Of a DNA stretch of 52,042 nucleotides, positions 18,137 to 26,031 are shown piece after piece. The stretch is from the NCBI GenBank assembly GCA_964194845.1, contig CAXMNX010000050.1:1-52042 (forward strand), written 5' to 3'. Each line of letters begins with the position of its first letter. Position 1 is the first letter of the stretch. The notes beneath the pieces are model-generated. The model did no database searches. It was not told the origin of the DNA and saw only the letters and a program-made list of their open reading frames with translations. This stretch comes from CAXMNX01 sp964194845. GTDB taxonomy: Bacteria > Pseudomonadota > Alphaproteobacteria > Rhodobacterales > Rhodobacteraceae. A program made the position numbers and the translations under genes.

Positions 18137-18751
18137 TCATACATCAAAAAAGATGGTCTCGCCCACGCCTTGCAGGCGAATGTCGAAACGATACTGTTTC
18201 GCACCGTCTTTCGCAGCTAGCAAAGTTGAAATCCGGCGCTGATCCTCGATAGAGTTTAGAACAGAGTCCTCGGCGTTCGCCCCCGGTTCATCGTCGAAAT
18301 ACATCCGCGTGTGTAACCCGATGTTGATACCGCGCGCGACGATCCAGAACGTCACGTGCGGGGCCTGCAAGCGCCCATCGGGATATGGAACGCGCCCCGG
18401 TTTCACGGTTTCGAATTGAAACTCGCCAGTCTCCAGATTTACCGGATTTCGCCCCCAGCCGGTAAAGTTCGGGTCCGCCGCGCCGCGCGCCTCTGATGGC
18501 GAGTTGAAAATCCCGTTAGCGTCGGCCTGCCAGATCTCAACCATCGCATCGCGAAGCGGGTCGTCGGAGCCGTCAAGGATCGTTCCACAAAGGGTAATTT
18601 CTTCCCCCCGAACCGGCCCCGTTTTCATCGACGCCCCAAGGTCTGTGCCGTAGACGCCAATGCCCGCAAAATCCGGCGTGCAGCCGATGTGAACATATGG
18701 GCCAGCGGTCTGGGACGGCGTTTCTTTCAGATGCCGTGTCGAATTTGACAT
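18137..18751 (-). CDS. pcaG: Protocatechuate 3,4-dioxygenase alpha subunit PcaG
   Basis: A 204-residue intradiol dioxygenase subunit starting MSNSTRHLKETPSQTAGPYVHIG, one base after the pcaH stop. The alpha subunit shows VEIWQADANGIFNS, GWGRNPVNLETGEFQFETVKPG and PHVTFWIVARGINIGLHTRMYF. The catalytic iron ligands belong to the beta subunit, and the corresponding positions here are replaced as expected. With PcaH it opens the ring of protocatechuate to carboxy-cis,cis-muconate. Confidence 0.92.
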   Translation of the reverse strand: MSNSTRHLKETPSQTAGPYVHIGCTPDFAGIGVYGTDLGASMKTGPVRGEEITLCGTILDGSDDPLRDAMVEIWQADANGIFNSPSEARGAADPNFTGWGRNPVNLETGEFQFETVKPGRVPYPDGRLQAPHVTFWIVARGINIGLHTRMYFDDEPGANAEDSVLNSIEDQRRISTLLAAKDGAKQYRFDIRLQGVGETIFFDV

Positions 18752-18752
18752 C

Positions 18753-19496
18753 TCAAAGCCCCTCGACGCGGTTCTCAAAATAGGTCTGCCGCCGACCGCG
18801 CAATACGATGTCGAACCTATAGGCGCGAGCGTCCATCGGAACCGTCCGCTGCATATCAAGCGTGCCCACAAGCGACGCGATGGCATCTTCATTAGGTATC
18901 GTTCGCACAATCGGGCAAAGCGGGATCAACGGGTCGCCTTCGAAATACATCTGAGTGATCAGCCGCTGCGCAAATCCGTCCCCGAATATCGAGAAATGGA
19001 TGTGCGCGGGCCGCCAGTCGTTCGGACCATTCGGCCAGGGATAAGGCGCAGGCTGCACGGTCCGAAATTGGTATTCACCGTCTTCGCCGGTAATCGTGCG
19101 CCCGCAACCGCCAAAATTGGGGTCCAGGGGCGCGATGTAGCCTTCGTTCTGGTGGCGGTATCGCCCACCCGCGTTGGCTTGCCAGACCTCGATCAATGCA
19201 CCGGGAACCGCGCGCCCGGTTTCTTCCATAACCCGGCCATGCACGATAATCCGCGGGCCGATGGCGCTTTCGCCCGCAGCCGCGAAGTTGTGGATCAGAT
19301 CGCTGTCCAGATCGCCAAGAATGCCGTGGCCAAATACCGGGCCGGTTTCTTCGCCAATCGTCGTCGGGAACGAGATTAGTGCTGCTTCAGGCGAGCGTTT
19401 TACGGACGTTTTATAGGGTGGCGTAAGTGCGGGCGGGTGCCGCGAACGATCGCGGGGGAAATAGCCGCCGGAAAACTTGGTGCCGTCAGAACTCAT
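18753..19496 (-). CDS. pcaH: Protocatechuate 3,4-dioxygenase beta subunit PcaH
   Basis: A 247-residue catalytic subunit. All four non-haem Fe(III) ligands can be placed: the tyrosines in AGGRYRHQNEGY and TVQPAPYPWP, and the two histidines in WRPAHIHFSIFG. The N-terminal FPTTIGEETGPVFGHG segment is typical. It overlaps pcaC by four bases. The operon order pcaC-pcaH-pcaG is common in Rhodobacteraceae. pobA, at 31.2 kb in this window, would supply protocatechuate from 4-hydroxybenzoate. Confidence 0.94.
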   Translation of the reverse strand: MSSDGTKFSGGYFPRDRSRHPPALTPPYKTSVKRSPEAALISFPTTIGEETGPVFGHGILGDLDSDLIHNFAAAGESAIGPRIIVHGRVMEETGRAVPGALIEVWQANAGGRYRHQNEGYIAPLDPNFGGCGRTITGEDGEYQFRTVQPAPYPWPNGPNDWRPAHIHFSIFGDGFAQRLITQMYFEGDPLIPLCPIVRTIPNEDAIASLVGTLDMQRTVPMDARAYRFDIVLRGRRQTYFENRVEGL

Positions 19497-19873
19497 AAAT
19501 CAACGCCCAGCTCGGCATATGTTTCTTTGGCCAGTTTTATCGCGTGATTTGCTTTCGGCACACCGGCATAGACCGCGACGTGCAGAAAAGACTGCATGAC
19601 ATCGTCTGGCGTTGCACCGGTGTTCTGCGTTGCCCTTATGTGCATTGGAATCTCATCGAAATTCCCCGTTGCAGCCAAAAGCGCCAGCGTCAGCATCGAG
19701 CGTTCGCGCCGCGTTATCGTGTCATCCGCCCAAACATGGCCCCAGGCCGTCTCTGTGATCATTTGCTGGAACGGTTCGTCGAATGGCGTTTTTGAGCTTT
19801 CGGCACGGTCAACGTGTTCATCACCCAGTACGGCCCGTCGAATTGTCATCCCATCCTTCATCCGATCGGGCAT
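19493..19873 (-). CDS. pcaC: 4-carboxymuconolactone decarboxylase PcaC
   Basis: A 126-residue AhpD/CMD-fold protein with the motif WGHVWADDTITRRERSMLTLALLAATG and the histidine in IPMHIRATQNTGATPDDVMQSFLHVAVYAG. It decarboxylates 4-carboxymuconolactone to beta-ketoadipate enol-lactone. The start at 19873 has AAAGGAG about seven bases upstream, so this is the first gene of the leftward pca operon. pcaB, pcaD and pcaQ are not in the window. Confidence 0.9.
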   Translation of the reverse strand: MPDRMKDGMTIRRAVLGDEHVDRAESSKTPFDEPFQQMITETAWGHVWADDTITRRERSMLTLALLAATGNFDEIPMHIRATQNTGATPDDVMQSFLHVAVYAGVPKANHAIKLAKETYAELGVDL

Positions 19874-20099
19874 AGTGGCGCTCCTTTGTCGCTTGCCTCA
19901 GGGTTAAAAGGTAATGCGCTATATGTAAAATGCGCTGAATTTATTTTCTCGCCCGACTAATCATCACGCAGGCGATTCTTGACCGCAACGTGCGCTGAGC
20001 CTATCCGCGTCCCACTAAATACAAGGCTTGTTGCTTTGCTGAGGAAGACAGTGTTCCTTTGGCAAGCCAACCGAGCGACCGCGATGGGGGAGGAAAATT
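19874..20099. other. Divergent intergenic region between pcaC and the SDR gene
   Basis: These 226 bases must hold the promoters for both the pca operon and the rightward SDR-FAH pair. The repeated ATGCGCT at about 19912 and 19927 and a GGTTAA near 19903 are visible. The latter resembles half of the ATAACC-N4-GGTTAA site of PcaQ regulators, but the other half is not convincing. Confidence 0.3.
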
Positions 20100-20861
20100 G
20101 TGACCGGGGAACGACTTAAAGGAAAAAAGGTGCTCGTGACAGCGGCCGGTCAGGGGATCGGGCGATCCAGCGTCATCGCCATGGCATCCGAGGCTGCCCG
20201 GGTCTTTGCGACAGACGTGAACGAAGATGCGCTAGCTGAACTTGCGGCAGCGGGTCATAAAGGGATCGAAGTGTTCAGGCTGGACGTCCGCGATGAAGAC
20301 AGCGTGCGCGAAGGCATCGACCGGGCGGCCCCTGACGTGCTTTTCAACTGTGCGGGCTTTGTTCATCACGGCACAATCCTGGATGCGACCGATGCCGAGT
20401 GGGAATTCGCGTTCGATTTGAACGTGCGGTCGATTTTTCGCACGATCCGCGCTGTATTACCGGGGATGATCGAACGTGGCGGTGGGTCGATCATCAACAT
20501 GTCGTCGGTCGTGTCGTCGATAATCGGCGCGCCGAACCGCTTTATCTATGGCACATCTAAGGCAGCTGTGATCGGTCTGACCAAGGCCGTCGCAACCGAT
20601 TTTGTGGCAGAGAATATTCGCTGTAATTGCATTTGTCCCGGCACAGTGCAAAGCCCGTCGCTGGAAGATCGCCTGCACGCATTGGGTAAAGAGGTTGGTG
20701 GATACGAGGCGGCGCGCGCGCAGTTTATCGCCCGCCAGCCCATGGGCCGCATCGCCACCGCCGAAGAGGTCGCAGCACTTGCCGTCTATCTTGCGTCAGA
20801 CGAAAGTGCCTTCACAACCGGACAGCCCCACATCATTGATGGCGGCTGGTCGGTCGCCTGA
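20100..20861 (+). CDS. Short-chain dehydrogenase, 2-keto-3-deoxy-L-fuconate dehydrogenase-like
   Basis: A 253-residue SDR starting at GTG 20100 behind GGGGGAGG. The cofactor motif is VTAAGQGIGRSS, followed by NCAG and the catalytic Ser and YxxxK in MSSVVSS...YGTSKAAVIG. The stretch CPGTVQSPSLEDRL is characteristic of the subgroup that includes 2-keto-3-deoxy-L-fuconate dehydrogenase and DHRS6-type hydroxybutyrate dehydrogenases. The hydrolase next door fits the first of these: oxidation of a keto-deoxy sugar acid to a diketo acid. Confidence 0.8.
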   Translation: MTGERLKGKKVLVTAAGQGIGRSSVIAMASEAARVFATDVNEDALAELAAAGHKGIEVFRLDVRDEDSVREGIDRAAPDVLFNCAGFVHHGTILDATDAEWEFAFDLNVRSIFRTIRAVLPGMIERGGGSIINMSSVVSSIIGAPNRFIYGTSKAAVIGLTKAVATDFVAENIRCNCICPGTVQSPSLEDRLHALGKEVGGYEAARAQFIARQPMGRIATAEEVAALAVYLASDESAFTTGQPHIIDGGWSVA

Positions 20862-20888
20862 GAACTCAGAGAAAAATTCGAGGATGCC

Positions 20889-21731
20889 ATGAAACTAGTC
20901 AGATACGGCGAACCGGGCGCCGAAAAGCCCGGCCTGATGGATGGCGATACGCTGCGTGACCTAAGTGGGCGTGTAGACGACATCACTGGCGCAACACTGT
21001 CCGATGAGGGCCTGGAAATGCTACGCGCGATCGACCCTGCCAGCCTGCCTGCGGTTGACGGCAACCCGCGAATTGGCCCTTGCGTCGGGTCTGTTGGAAA
21101 ATATCTTAGTATTGGTTTGAATTATTCAGACCACGCGGAAGAAGCGGGCATGGCGATCCCGGAGCACCCAATTCTTTTCCTAAAAGCCGTATCGTCAATA
21201 ATTGGTCCGTTTGATGATGTGGTGATGCCGCGCAACTCGATCAACAGCGACTGGGAAGTTGAGCTGGCGGTCGTTATCGGAAAAGCGGCCAAGTATGTTT
21301 CAAAAGAGAACGCGCTCGATCACGTCGCCGGATATTGCATCGCAAACGACGTGTCTGAGCGGCAATTTCAAATCAAGCTTTCTGGCCAATGGACGAAAGG
21401 TAAAAGCTGCGACACTTATGGGCCATTGGGCCCGTGGTTGGTGACACGGGACGAAGTGGCAGACCCTCAGAATTTGGCCATGTCGCTCGACGTCAACGGC
21501 AACCGGATGCAGAAAGGAGACACCTCGACCATGATCTTCACAGTGGCCGAGATCATCGAGCATCTGAGCAGCCTTTTCACGCTTCACCCGGGCGACGTGA
21601 TCTCGACGGGAACACCTCCGGGCGTCGGCATGGGAATGAACCCGCCGGTCTATTTGCAAGTCGGCGATGTGATGGAGTTGGCGATCGAAGGTCTGGGGCA
21701 CCAGCGTCAGGAAGTTCGCCAGGATGCCTGA
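20889..21731 (+). CDS. Fumarylacetoacetate hydrolase family protein (2,4-diketo-3-deoxy acid hydrolase-like)
   Basis: A 280-residue FAH-fold hydrolase. It shows YLSIGLNYSDHAEEAG, the metal-binding NSDWEVELAVVIGK, GYCIANDVSERQFQ and the C-terminal GDVISTGTPPGVGMG. The N-terminal MKLVRYGEPGAEKPGLMD fits the subgroup annotated as ureidoglycolate lyase or 2,4-diketo-3-deoxy-L-fuconate hydrolase. It lies 27 bases after the SDR; together they could turn a keto-deoxy sugar acid into pyruvate plus a hydroxy acid. No upstream dehydratase or transporter for that pathway is next to it. Confidence 0.8.
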   Translation: MKLVRYGEPGAEKPGLMDGDTLRDLSGRVDDITGATLSDEGLEMLRAIDPASLPAVDGNPRIGPCVGSVGKYLSIGLNYSDHAEEAGMAIPEHPILFLKAVSSIIGPFDDVVMPRNSINSDWEVELAVVIGKAAKYVSKENALDHVAGYCIANDVSERQFQIKLSGQWTKGKSCDTYGPLGPWLVTRDEVADPQNLAMSLDVNGNRMQKGDTSTMIFTVAEIIEHLSSLFTLHPGDVISTGTPPGVGMGMNPPVYLQVGDVMELAIEGLGHQRQEVRQDA

Positions 21732-21793
21732 TCATCCGGTGATTGGCGGCGCAAAAGAGGACATAATTGCCGGGCATTGCGGTCCTAAAATTG

Positions 21794-22183
21794 TCAAATC
21801 GCCCCCGCCTCGGTCAGCACTTTGCGCGCCACGCGAAAACACTCAAGCGCCATTGGCACGCCGCAATAAATCCCCACGACATGGATGATCGCGCGAATCT
21901 CCTCGGGCGACACACCGTTTGTCAGCGCACCGCGGCAATGGATTTCCCACTCGTGCATTCGCCCCAGCGCGCCGATCATCGCCAGGTTCATCATTGACCG
22001 GGTTTTCGGCTCGATCACGTCGTCGCCCCAGCCAAACCCCCAGCACCACGCGGTCATCGCTTCCTGAAATGGCCGGGTAAATTCATCCGCTGCGGCGAGG
22101 TTTTTCTCAACGTATTCAGCACCTAGCGTCGCTTTGCGTTGCTCAAGGCCCTTCAGAAACAGATCTTCGTCGAATAGGCTCAT
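21794..22183 (-). CDS. Carboxymuconolactone decarboxylase (CMD/AhpD-fold) family protein
   Basis: A 129-residue CMD-family protein (FGWGDDVIEPKTRSMMNLAMIGALGR, EIHCRGALTNGVSPEEIRAIIHVVGIYCG). It resembles PcaC but is a different protein, and its pairing with an aldehyde dehydrogenase one base upstream suggests another role. It has EIHC where PcaC has the PMHI histidine segment. It is the last gene of the leftward Rieske-GFA-GFA-ALDH operon. Confidence 0.8.
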   Translation of the reverse strand: MSLFDEDLFLKGLEQRKATLGAEYVEKNLAAADEFTRPFQEAMTAWCWGFGWGDDVIEPKTRSMMNLAMIGALGRMHEWEIHCRGALTNGVSPEEIRAIIHVVGIYCGVPMALECFRVARKVLTEAGAI

Positions 22184-22184
22184 T

Positions 22185-23630
22185 TCATCCTCCGAGTTTC
22201 ACGGCAATGTTCTTGGTCTGAACGTAGTTCCAAAGCGCCTCGCGGCCTTTCTCGCGGCCATAGCCGGACTTGCCGAAGCCGCCAAAAGGTGTCTCGATGC
22301 CACCTGCGAACCATTCGTTCACGAACACCTGGCCCGCACGCATTTGGCGCGCGACCCGTGTCGCGCGATCCAGATCTTTGGTGAAAACGCCGCCAACTAA
22401 CCCATAGTCGGTCGAATTGGCAATGCGGATGGCCTCGGCGTCGTCGGAAAACGACATCACCGAAAGAACCGGGCCGAAAACCTCTTCCCTTGCGATAGTC
22501 TGGTCTGGTGTCACACCATCCAGCACCGTGGGTTCAAGAAATGCGCCGGGTCGGTTCAGAGCCCGACCACCCGTCACCACGCGCGCGCCTTGCGATGCGG
22601 CCTCCTGCACCATTCCGGCCGCGCGATCACGCTGCGCGTCCGACACCATCGACCCCATGTTCGCGCCCGACTCTGTACGCTCGATCCCCGGCCCGACAGA
22701 CAGCGATCTGGCGATATTCGCAGCGCGTTCAACCAGTTCATCGTGGCGGCTTTCGTGAACGATTACCCGGCTCATCGCTGAGCAGACCTGCCCGGCGTTG
22801 AAATAAATTCCCCAGCGGATGTCGTTCTCAAACGCCTCGAGGTCCGCGTCGTTATGCACGATCGCGGCGGATTTGCCGCCAAGTTCCAGCACGCACGGCA
22901 CCAGATTTTGCGCCGCCGCCGTTGCGATGGCGATCCCGGTTCTGACCGAACCGGTGAAAACGATCTGCCGTGCATCAGGATGCCCGGCCAGCGCGGCACC
23001 TGCTTCGTGGCCTAGGCCGCAAACTAGGTTTATGGCACCCGACGGCAACCCAACCGCATCGGCGGCGCGGGCGAAATAGCCGTTGGTCAGCGGCGTCAAT
23101 TCCGGCGACTTGATCACGCAGGCATTGCCGGTGGCCAATGCAGCCGAAACGCCGCGTGCCGTCATCTCGACGGGATAATTCCAGGGGATGATCTGGGCCG
23201 AAACGCCGTAAGGCTCGTTCTCGGTCCAGTCAAAATATCCCTTGCCCAGCGGGATCGACTTGCCTTCAACGGTGGAAGCCTGGTTGCCGTAATATTCGAA
23301 ATAAAGCGCGGCACCCTCAACTTCGGTCACCGCTTCCCAAAGTGGTTTTCCCTGTTCCAGCGTCAGAACACGCGCAATCTCGTCCTTATTCTCCAATAGC
23401 CAGCGCCCCATCGCCTGAACAAGTCGCCCCCGCTCAATGGGACGCATGTCAGAAAGCACGCCGCTTTCGTGGACTTTTTTTGCGGCCTGCACAGCGCGAT
23501 CAACGTCGGCGGCGTCGGCAAGTGCCTGTTCGGCAATCCGCTCGCCGGTCGCGGGGTCCAAAACGTCGATGCGCCCCGATCCGCCATCGACGTAGGTGCC
23601 GCCAATGTAGTTCTGCCAATATACCTGCAT
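22185..23630 (-). CDS. NAD(P)-dependent aldehyde dehydrogenase
   Basis: A full-length 481-residue ALDH with QIIPWNYPVEMTARGVSAALATGN, the cofactor loop FTGSVRTGIA, the base in LELGGKSAAIV and the nucleophile cysteine in NAGQVCSAMSRV. It has normal length and intact catalytic residues, unlike several genes nearby. It starts one base before the GFA gene stop and is followed by the CMD-family gene. The aldehyde substrate is unknown; formaldehyde or betaine-derived semialdehydes are possible given the demethylase-type neighbours. Confidence 0.88.
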   Translation of the reverse strand: MQVYWQNYIGGTYVDGGSGRIDVLDPATGERIAEQALADAADVDRAVQAAKKVHESGVLSDMRPIERGRLVQAMGRWLLENKDEIARVLTLEQGKPLWEAVTEVEGAALYFEYYGNQASTVEGKSIPLGKGYFDWTENEPYGVSAQIIPWNYPVEMTARGVSAALATGNACVIKSPELTPLTNGYFARAADAVGLPSGAINLVCGLGHEAGAALAGHPDARQIVFTGSVRTGIAIATAAAQNLVPCVLELGGKSAAIVHNDADLEAFENDIRWGIYFNAGQVCSAMSRVIVHESRHDELVERAANIARSLSVGPGIERTESGANMGSMVSDAQRDRAAGMVQEAASQGARVVTGGRALNRPGAFLEPTVLDGVTPDQTIAREEVFGPVLSVMSFSDDAEAIRIANSTDYGLVGGVFTKDLDRATRVARQMRAGQVFVNEWFAGGIETPFGGFGKSGYGREKGREALWNYVQTKNIAVKLGG

Positions 23631-23631
23631 C

Positions 23632-24033
23632 TCAGTCCCCTTCAGGATCGGCGTGAAAATCGTTGTGTTTCGGTATGTTATCTAATTGGTCCAGCCAGTC
23701 AGCGCGCGACCGGCGCACCACTTCTGCGCTTGGTTTATAGTCGGTTCCGTCGACCAACGTTGCCGCGTGAATATGGATCTCGCCCGGCCACTTCCCGGAT
23801 CGAAAATATAGCCGCGTGCCACAGGATGGGCAAAAGCCGCGCCAAGTATCGGGAGAGCTTTCAAAATGGTTTACTTCGCCGGTCCAGGTAACGGCTTCAG
23901 GCTCAAGTCCGACGAATCCGGTGAACGGCGAAGATGTCGCGCGCTGGCAATCCGCGCAGTGGCACACCAGATTCCGGGTTACCGGCCCAGGAGCCTTCCA
24001 GCGCACCGCGCCGCACATGCAATGGCCCCTCAT
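23632..24033 (-). CDS. GFA (glutathione-dependent formaldehyde-activating) family protein
   Basis: A 133-residue zinc protein with all three cysteine clusters: GHCMCGAVRW, VCHCADCQRATSSPF and GFCPSCGTRLYF. GFA domains were first linked to S-hydroxymethylglutathione formation, though this is disputed. It is the second of two tandem GFA genes between a Rieske oxygenase and an aldehyde dehydrogenase, a context where demethylation would release formaldehyde. Confidence 0.85.
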   Translation of the reverse strand: MRGHCMCGAVRWKAPGPVTRNLVCHCADCQRATSSPFTGFVGLEPEAVTWTGEVNHFESSPDTWRGFCPSCGTRLYFRSGKWPGEIHIHAATLVDGTDYKPSAEVVRRSRADWLDQLDNIPKHNDFHADPEGD

Positions 24034-24044
24034 TTGTTCATGGC

Positions 24045-24464
24045 CTAGACGATCTTTTCGCCATCAAGCGTGGCTGATTGCATACCACGTTCATACTTCG
24101 GCAGATCGTCTTGCAGCGCCAACCACGGCACTCGTTCGGGCCAGAATACATGCGCGGTCGGGCGATATAGCGACCTATCGTCGAGGCATGGCGCATAAAG
24201 GTGTGTCTCGTCCGGCAGAATTTCGGTCTCGAACGTCATCGGCGTGCCGCAGGTATTGCAGAACGACCGCACGACACGCGGCGATGATTTGAAAAAGCCA
24301 CGCTCGCCAGCCCACTCGACGGTGCCTCGCGCCACGCCGAACCAGCTTACATAGTCCGCCCCGGCCGCGCGCTGGCAATCTCTGCAATGACAATAAGCGG
24401 CCCAAAGCATCGGCCCCGGAACCCGAAACCGCACCGCGCCGCACATGCACCCACCCTCAGTCAT
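24045..24464 (-). CDS. GFA family protein (second copy)
   Basis: A 139-residue GFA protein starting MTEGGCMCGAVRF at 24464, overlapping the end of the Rieske gene by eight bases. The zinc cysteines are in GGCMCGAV, AYCHCRDCQRAAGAD and SFCNTCGTPMTF. The longer frame to 24701 is an artefact lying over the Rieske gene. It is divergent in sequence from the adjacent copy, so this is not a recent duplication. Confidence 0.83.
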   Translation of the reverse strand: MTEGGCMCGAVRFRVPGPMLWAAYCHCRDCQRAAGADYVSWFGVARGTVEWAGERGFFKSSPRVVRSFCNTCGTPMTFETEILPDETHLYAPCLDDRSLYRPTAHVFWPERVPWLALQDDLPKYERGMQSATLDGEKIV

Positions 24465-25092
24465 CCATCGCCTCCCGCATCCATTGCTGAAGATGCATGA
24501 TAGAATGCTCCGAGTTCGCACCGCAATCGGGATCGACCACCAAAGGCCCAGGTCGATACCCGCGCGCGCCAAGGCCGCGTTGCACGCTTTCAACCAGCCG
24601 GATGTCTTCTGCCACCGTGGTTTCCAGATCCTGAACCGCCATTTGGCGGACGGTCGCGGTTTCTTCACCGCTTGCTGTATACCAGCCGCGCCAGACAACA
24701 ACCTTGTCTACCTCCTGCGGAAGCCAGTGATAGGTGTTCAGCGGGTTTCCGGGATAGACCTGAAACGAAAACATCGGCCAAAGAAACCAGCTTGAGTATT
24801 TGTCGTTGTTCGCGAACCCCGAATTGATGCCATAGGCCATCTGGTCGGGGTTATTGCATTCGGTTCGATGCTGGCAGACGTTGTAGAACGCCCGGGTCAA
24901 GCCATCGCTGCCGGTGATTGAAAAAAGGCTTTCTCCGGCCACCTCAAACGTAAAATAGTCGCCGGGAGCTTTCAGATGGCTAACGTGGCAGGCAAATTGC
25001 CATGTCCGCGCAAGGGTCCCCGCCCGTTCGGCAGCAAATATCGCCGGATCGGTGTAACGGTGCGCCTCCAAAGACCGCACGGGATCAGGCAT
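24457..25092 (-). pseudogene. Rieske aromatic/betaine oxygenase alpha subunit with internal deletion
   Basis: An open frame of 211 residues starting MPDPVRSLEAHRYTDPAIF. The N-terminal part leads into the Rieske first half AFYNVCQHR, but the second cysteine-histidine pair (CPYH in the family) and the mononuclear iron ligands are gone: CQHR is followed directly by TECNNPDQMAYGIN, which in relatives lies more than 100 residues further on, after the catalytic domain's EN(Y)xECYHC segment. The rest (YSSWFLWPMFSFQVYPGNPLNTYHW, EEDIRLVESVQRGL-like end) is normal. The reading frame is preserved but the product cannot hold a complete [2Fe-2S] cluster. The junction is near 24865-24870. The start overlaps the RpiR stop. 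Confidence 0.75.
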
Positions 25093-25966
25093 CTTGATAA
25101 ATCCCAAGCCGATGCCTTCGGCCGTGAAACTTCTCGACCCGGTCGACAATTTCGTCCGAGGCCTCGGCGATCACAAAACTCAGCAGCGTCTCCAGCAATG
25201 CAATCGTCGACACTGATGACGGAAAGAATTGCGGCGTGTCGGCGGCCACGACAAATCCGTGATTTGCTTTGCGGATGATTGGCGACGCCGGGCTGTCAGA
25301 CACGCCGATGAGCGTCATTCCCTGCTCGCGCGCGACATCAAGCGCCTCGACAACCTCGGTCCGGTAGGGTTTGCAGGTGATCGCGATCAGGACGTCGCGT
25401 TTGTCGGCAAACGCCAGATCGTCAATCGCCGAATTACCGGCCCGCGGGATCGCGTGGAACTGAACCATGCCGGTCGATGCCAGATAGGTAAAATTGCGCG
25501 CGTTGGCGTTGTTGACGCCGACGCCCAGCGTGAACACCCGACGACTGCTCCAGATATCGCGCGCCGCGCGTTGCAACGTATCGGCATTGATACCGGCAAA
25601 TGTGTCTTCGATATTGCGAATGGCCGAGCCAACTATGTCGGCATATAAAGCGCCCATGTCGCCAGTTTTGGCGATGTCCTGTAGCCACCGCGCCCGGTCC
25701 ACAAATTCCATAGCGCCCTGGCGGATTGCCTCGCGAAAGGGCGCGCGAAAGTCCTCGAAGCCTTCGAATCCGATCTGCCTGGCCATGCGCACCAGCGTGT
25801 TCGGCGAAACTGCGGCGGCCTCGGCGATCTCGCGCACGGTCGAGACACCGACGTTTTGCGGGTTTTCTAGAACGTACCGCGCCGCCTTTTGGGCTTCGGG
25901 CGTCAGATTATCCCATTCCGTGCTCAGGTGCTCCAACACATTTTCTGATACATTTGTGCCATTCAT
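25085..25966 (-). CDS. RpiR/MurR-family transcriptional regulator (HTH + SIS domain)
   Basis: A 293-residue regulator. The N-terminal HTH_6 domain reads ENPQNVGVSTVREIAEAAAVSPNTLVRMARQIGFEGFEDFR, and the C-terminal SIS sugar-phosphate-type domain shows TLGVGVNNANARNFTYLAS and LIAITCKPYRTEVVEALDVAREQG. It is intact and divergent from the dehydrogenase-dddQ gene series, and heads the leftward Rieske-GFA-ALDH series. It is the likely local regulator of both sides. Confidence 0.85.
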   Translation of the reverse strand: MNGTNVSENVLEHLSTEWDNLTPEAQKAARYVLENPQNVGVSTVREIAEAAAVSPNTLVRMARQIGFEGFEDFRAPFREAIRQGAMEFVDRARWLQDIAKTGDMGALYADIVGSAIRNIEDTFAGINADTLQRAARDIWSSRRVFTLGVGVNNANARNFTYLASTGMVQFHAIPRAGNSAIDDLAFADKRDVLIAITCKPYRTEVVEALDVAREQGMTLIGVSDSPASPIIRKANHGFVVAADTPQFFPSSVSTIALLETLLSFVIAEASDEIVDRVEKFHGRRHRLGIYQDA

Positions 25967-26002
25967 GATTGACGATGGTATAGATGTGACATTAGCCTGT
26001 CG

Positions 26003-26014
26003 AGTGAAATCACT
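26003..26014. promoter_or_regulatory. Small inverted repeat in the divergent rpiR promoter region
   Basis: AGTGAAATCACT, with five-base arms AGTGA and TCACT, lies in the 65-base gap between the RpiR start and the divergent dehydrogenase start. It is a candidate regulator site only because of its position; the repeat is short and could occur by chance. Confidence 0.3.
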
Positions 26015-26031
26015 GTCAAAATAGGCGTGCC

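Noticed and set aside
19890..19910. PcaQ-type operator before pcaC
   Set aside because: Only the GGTTAA half is clear; the ATAACC half does not match, and pcaQ is not nearby.
22185..23630. Possible decay of this aldehyde dehydrogenase like its neighbours
   Set aside because: Length and all catalytic motifs are normal.
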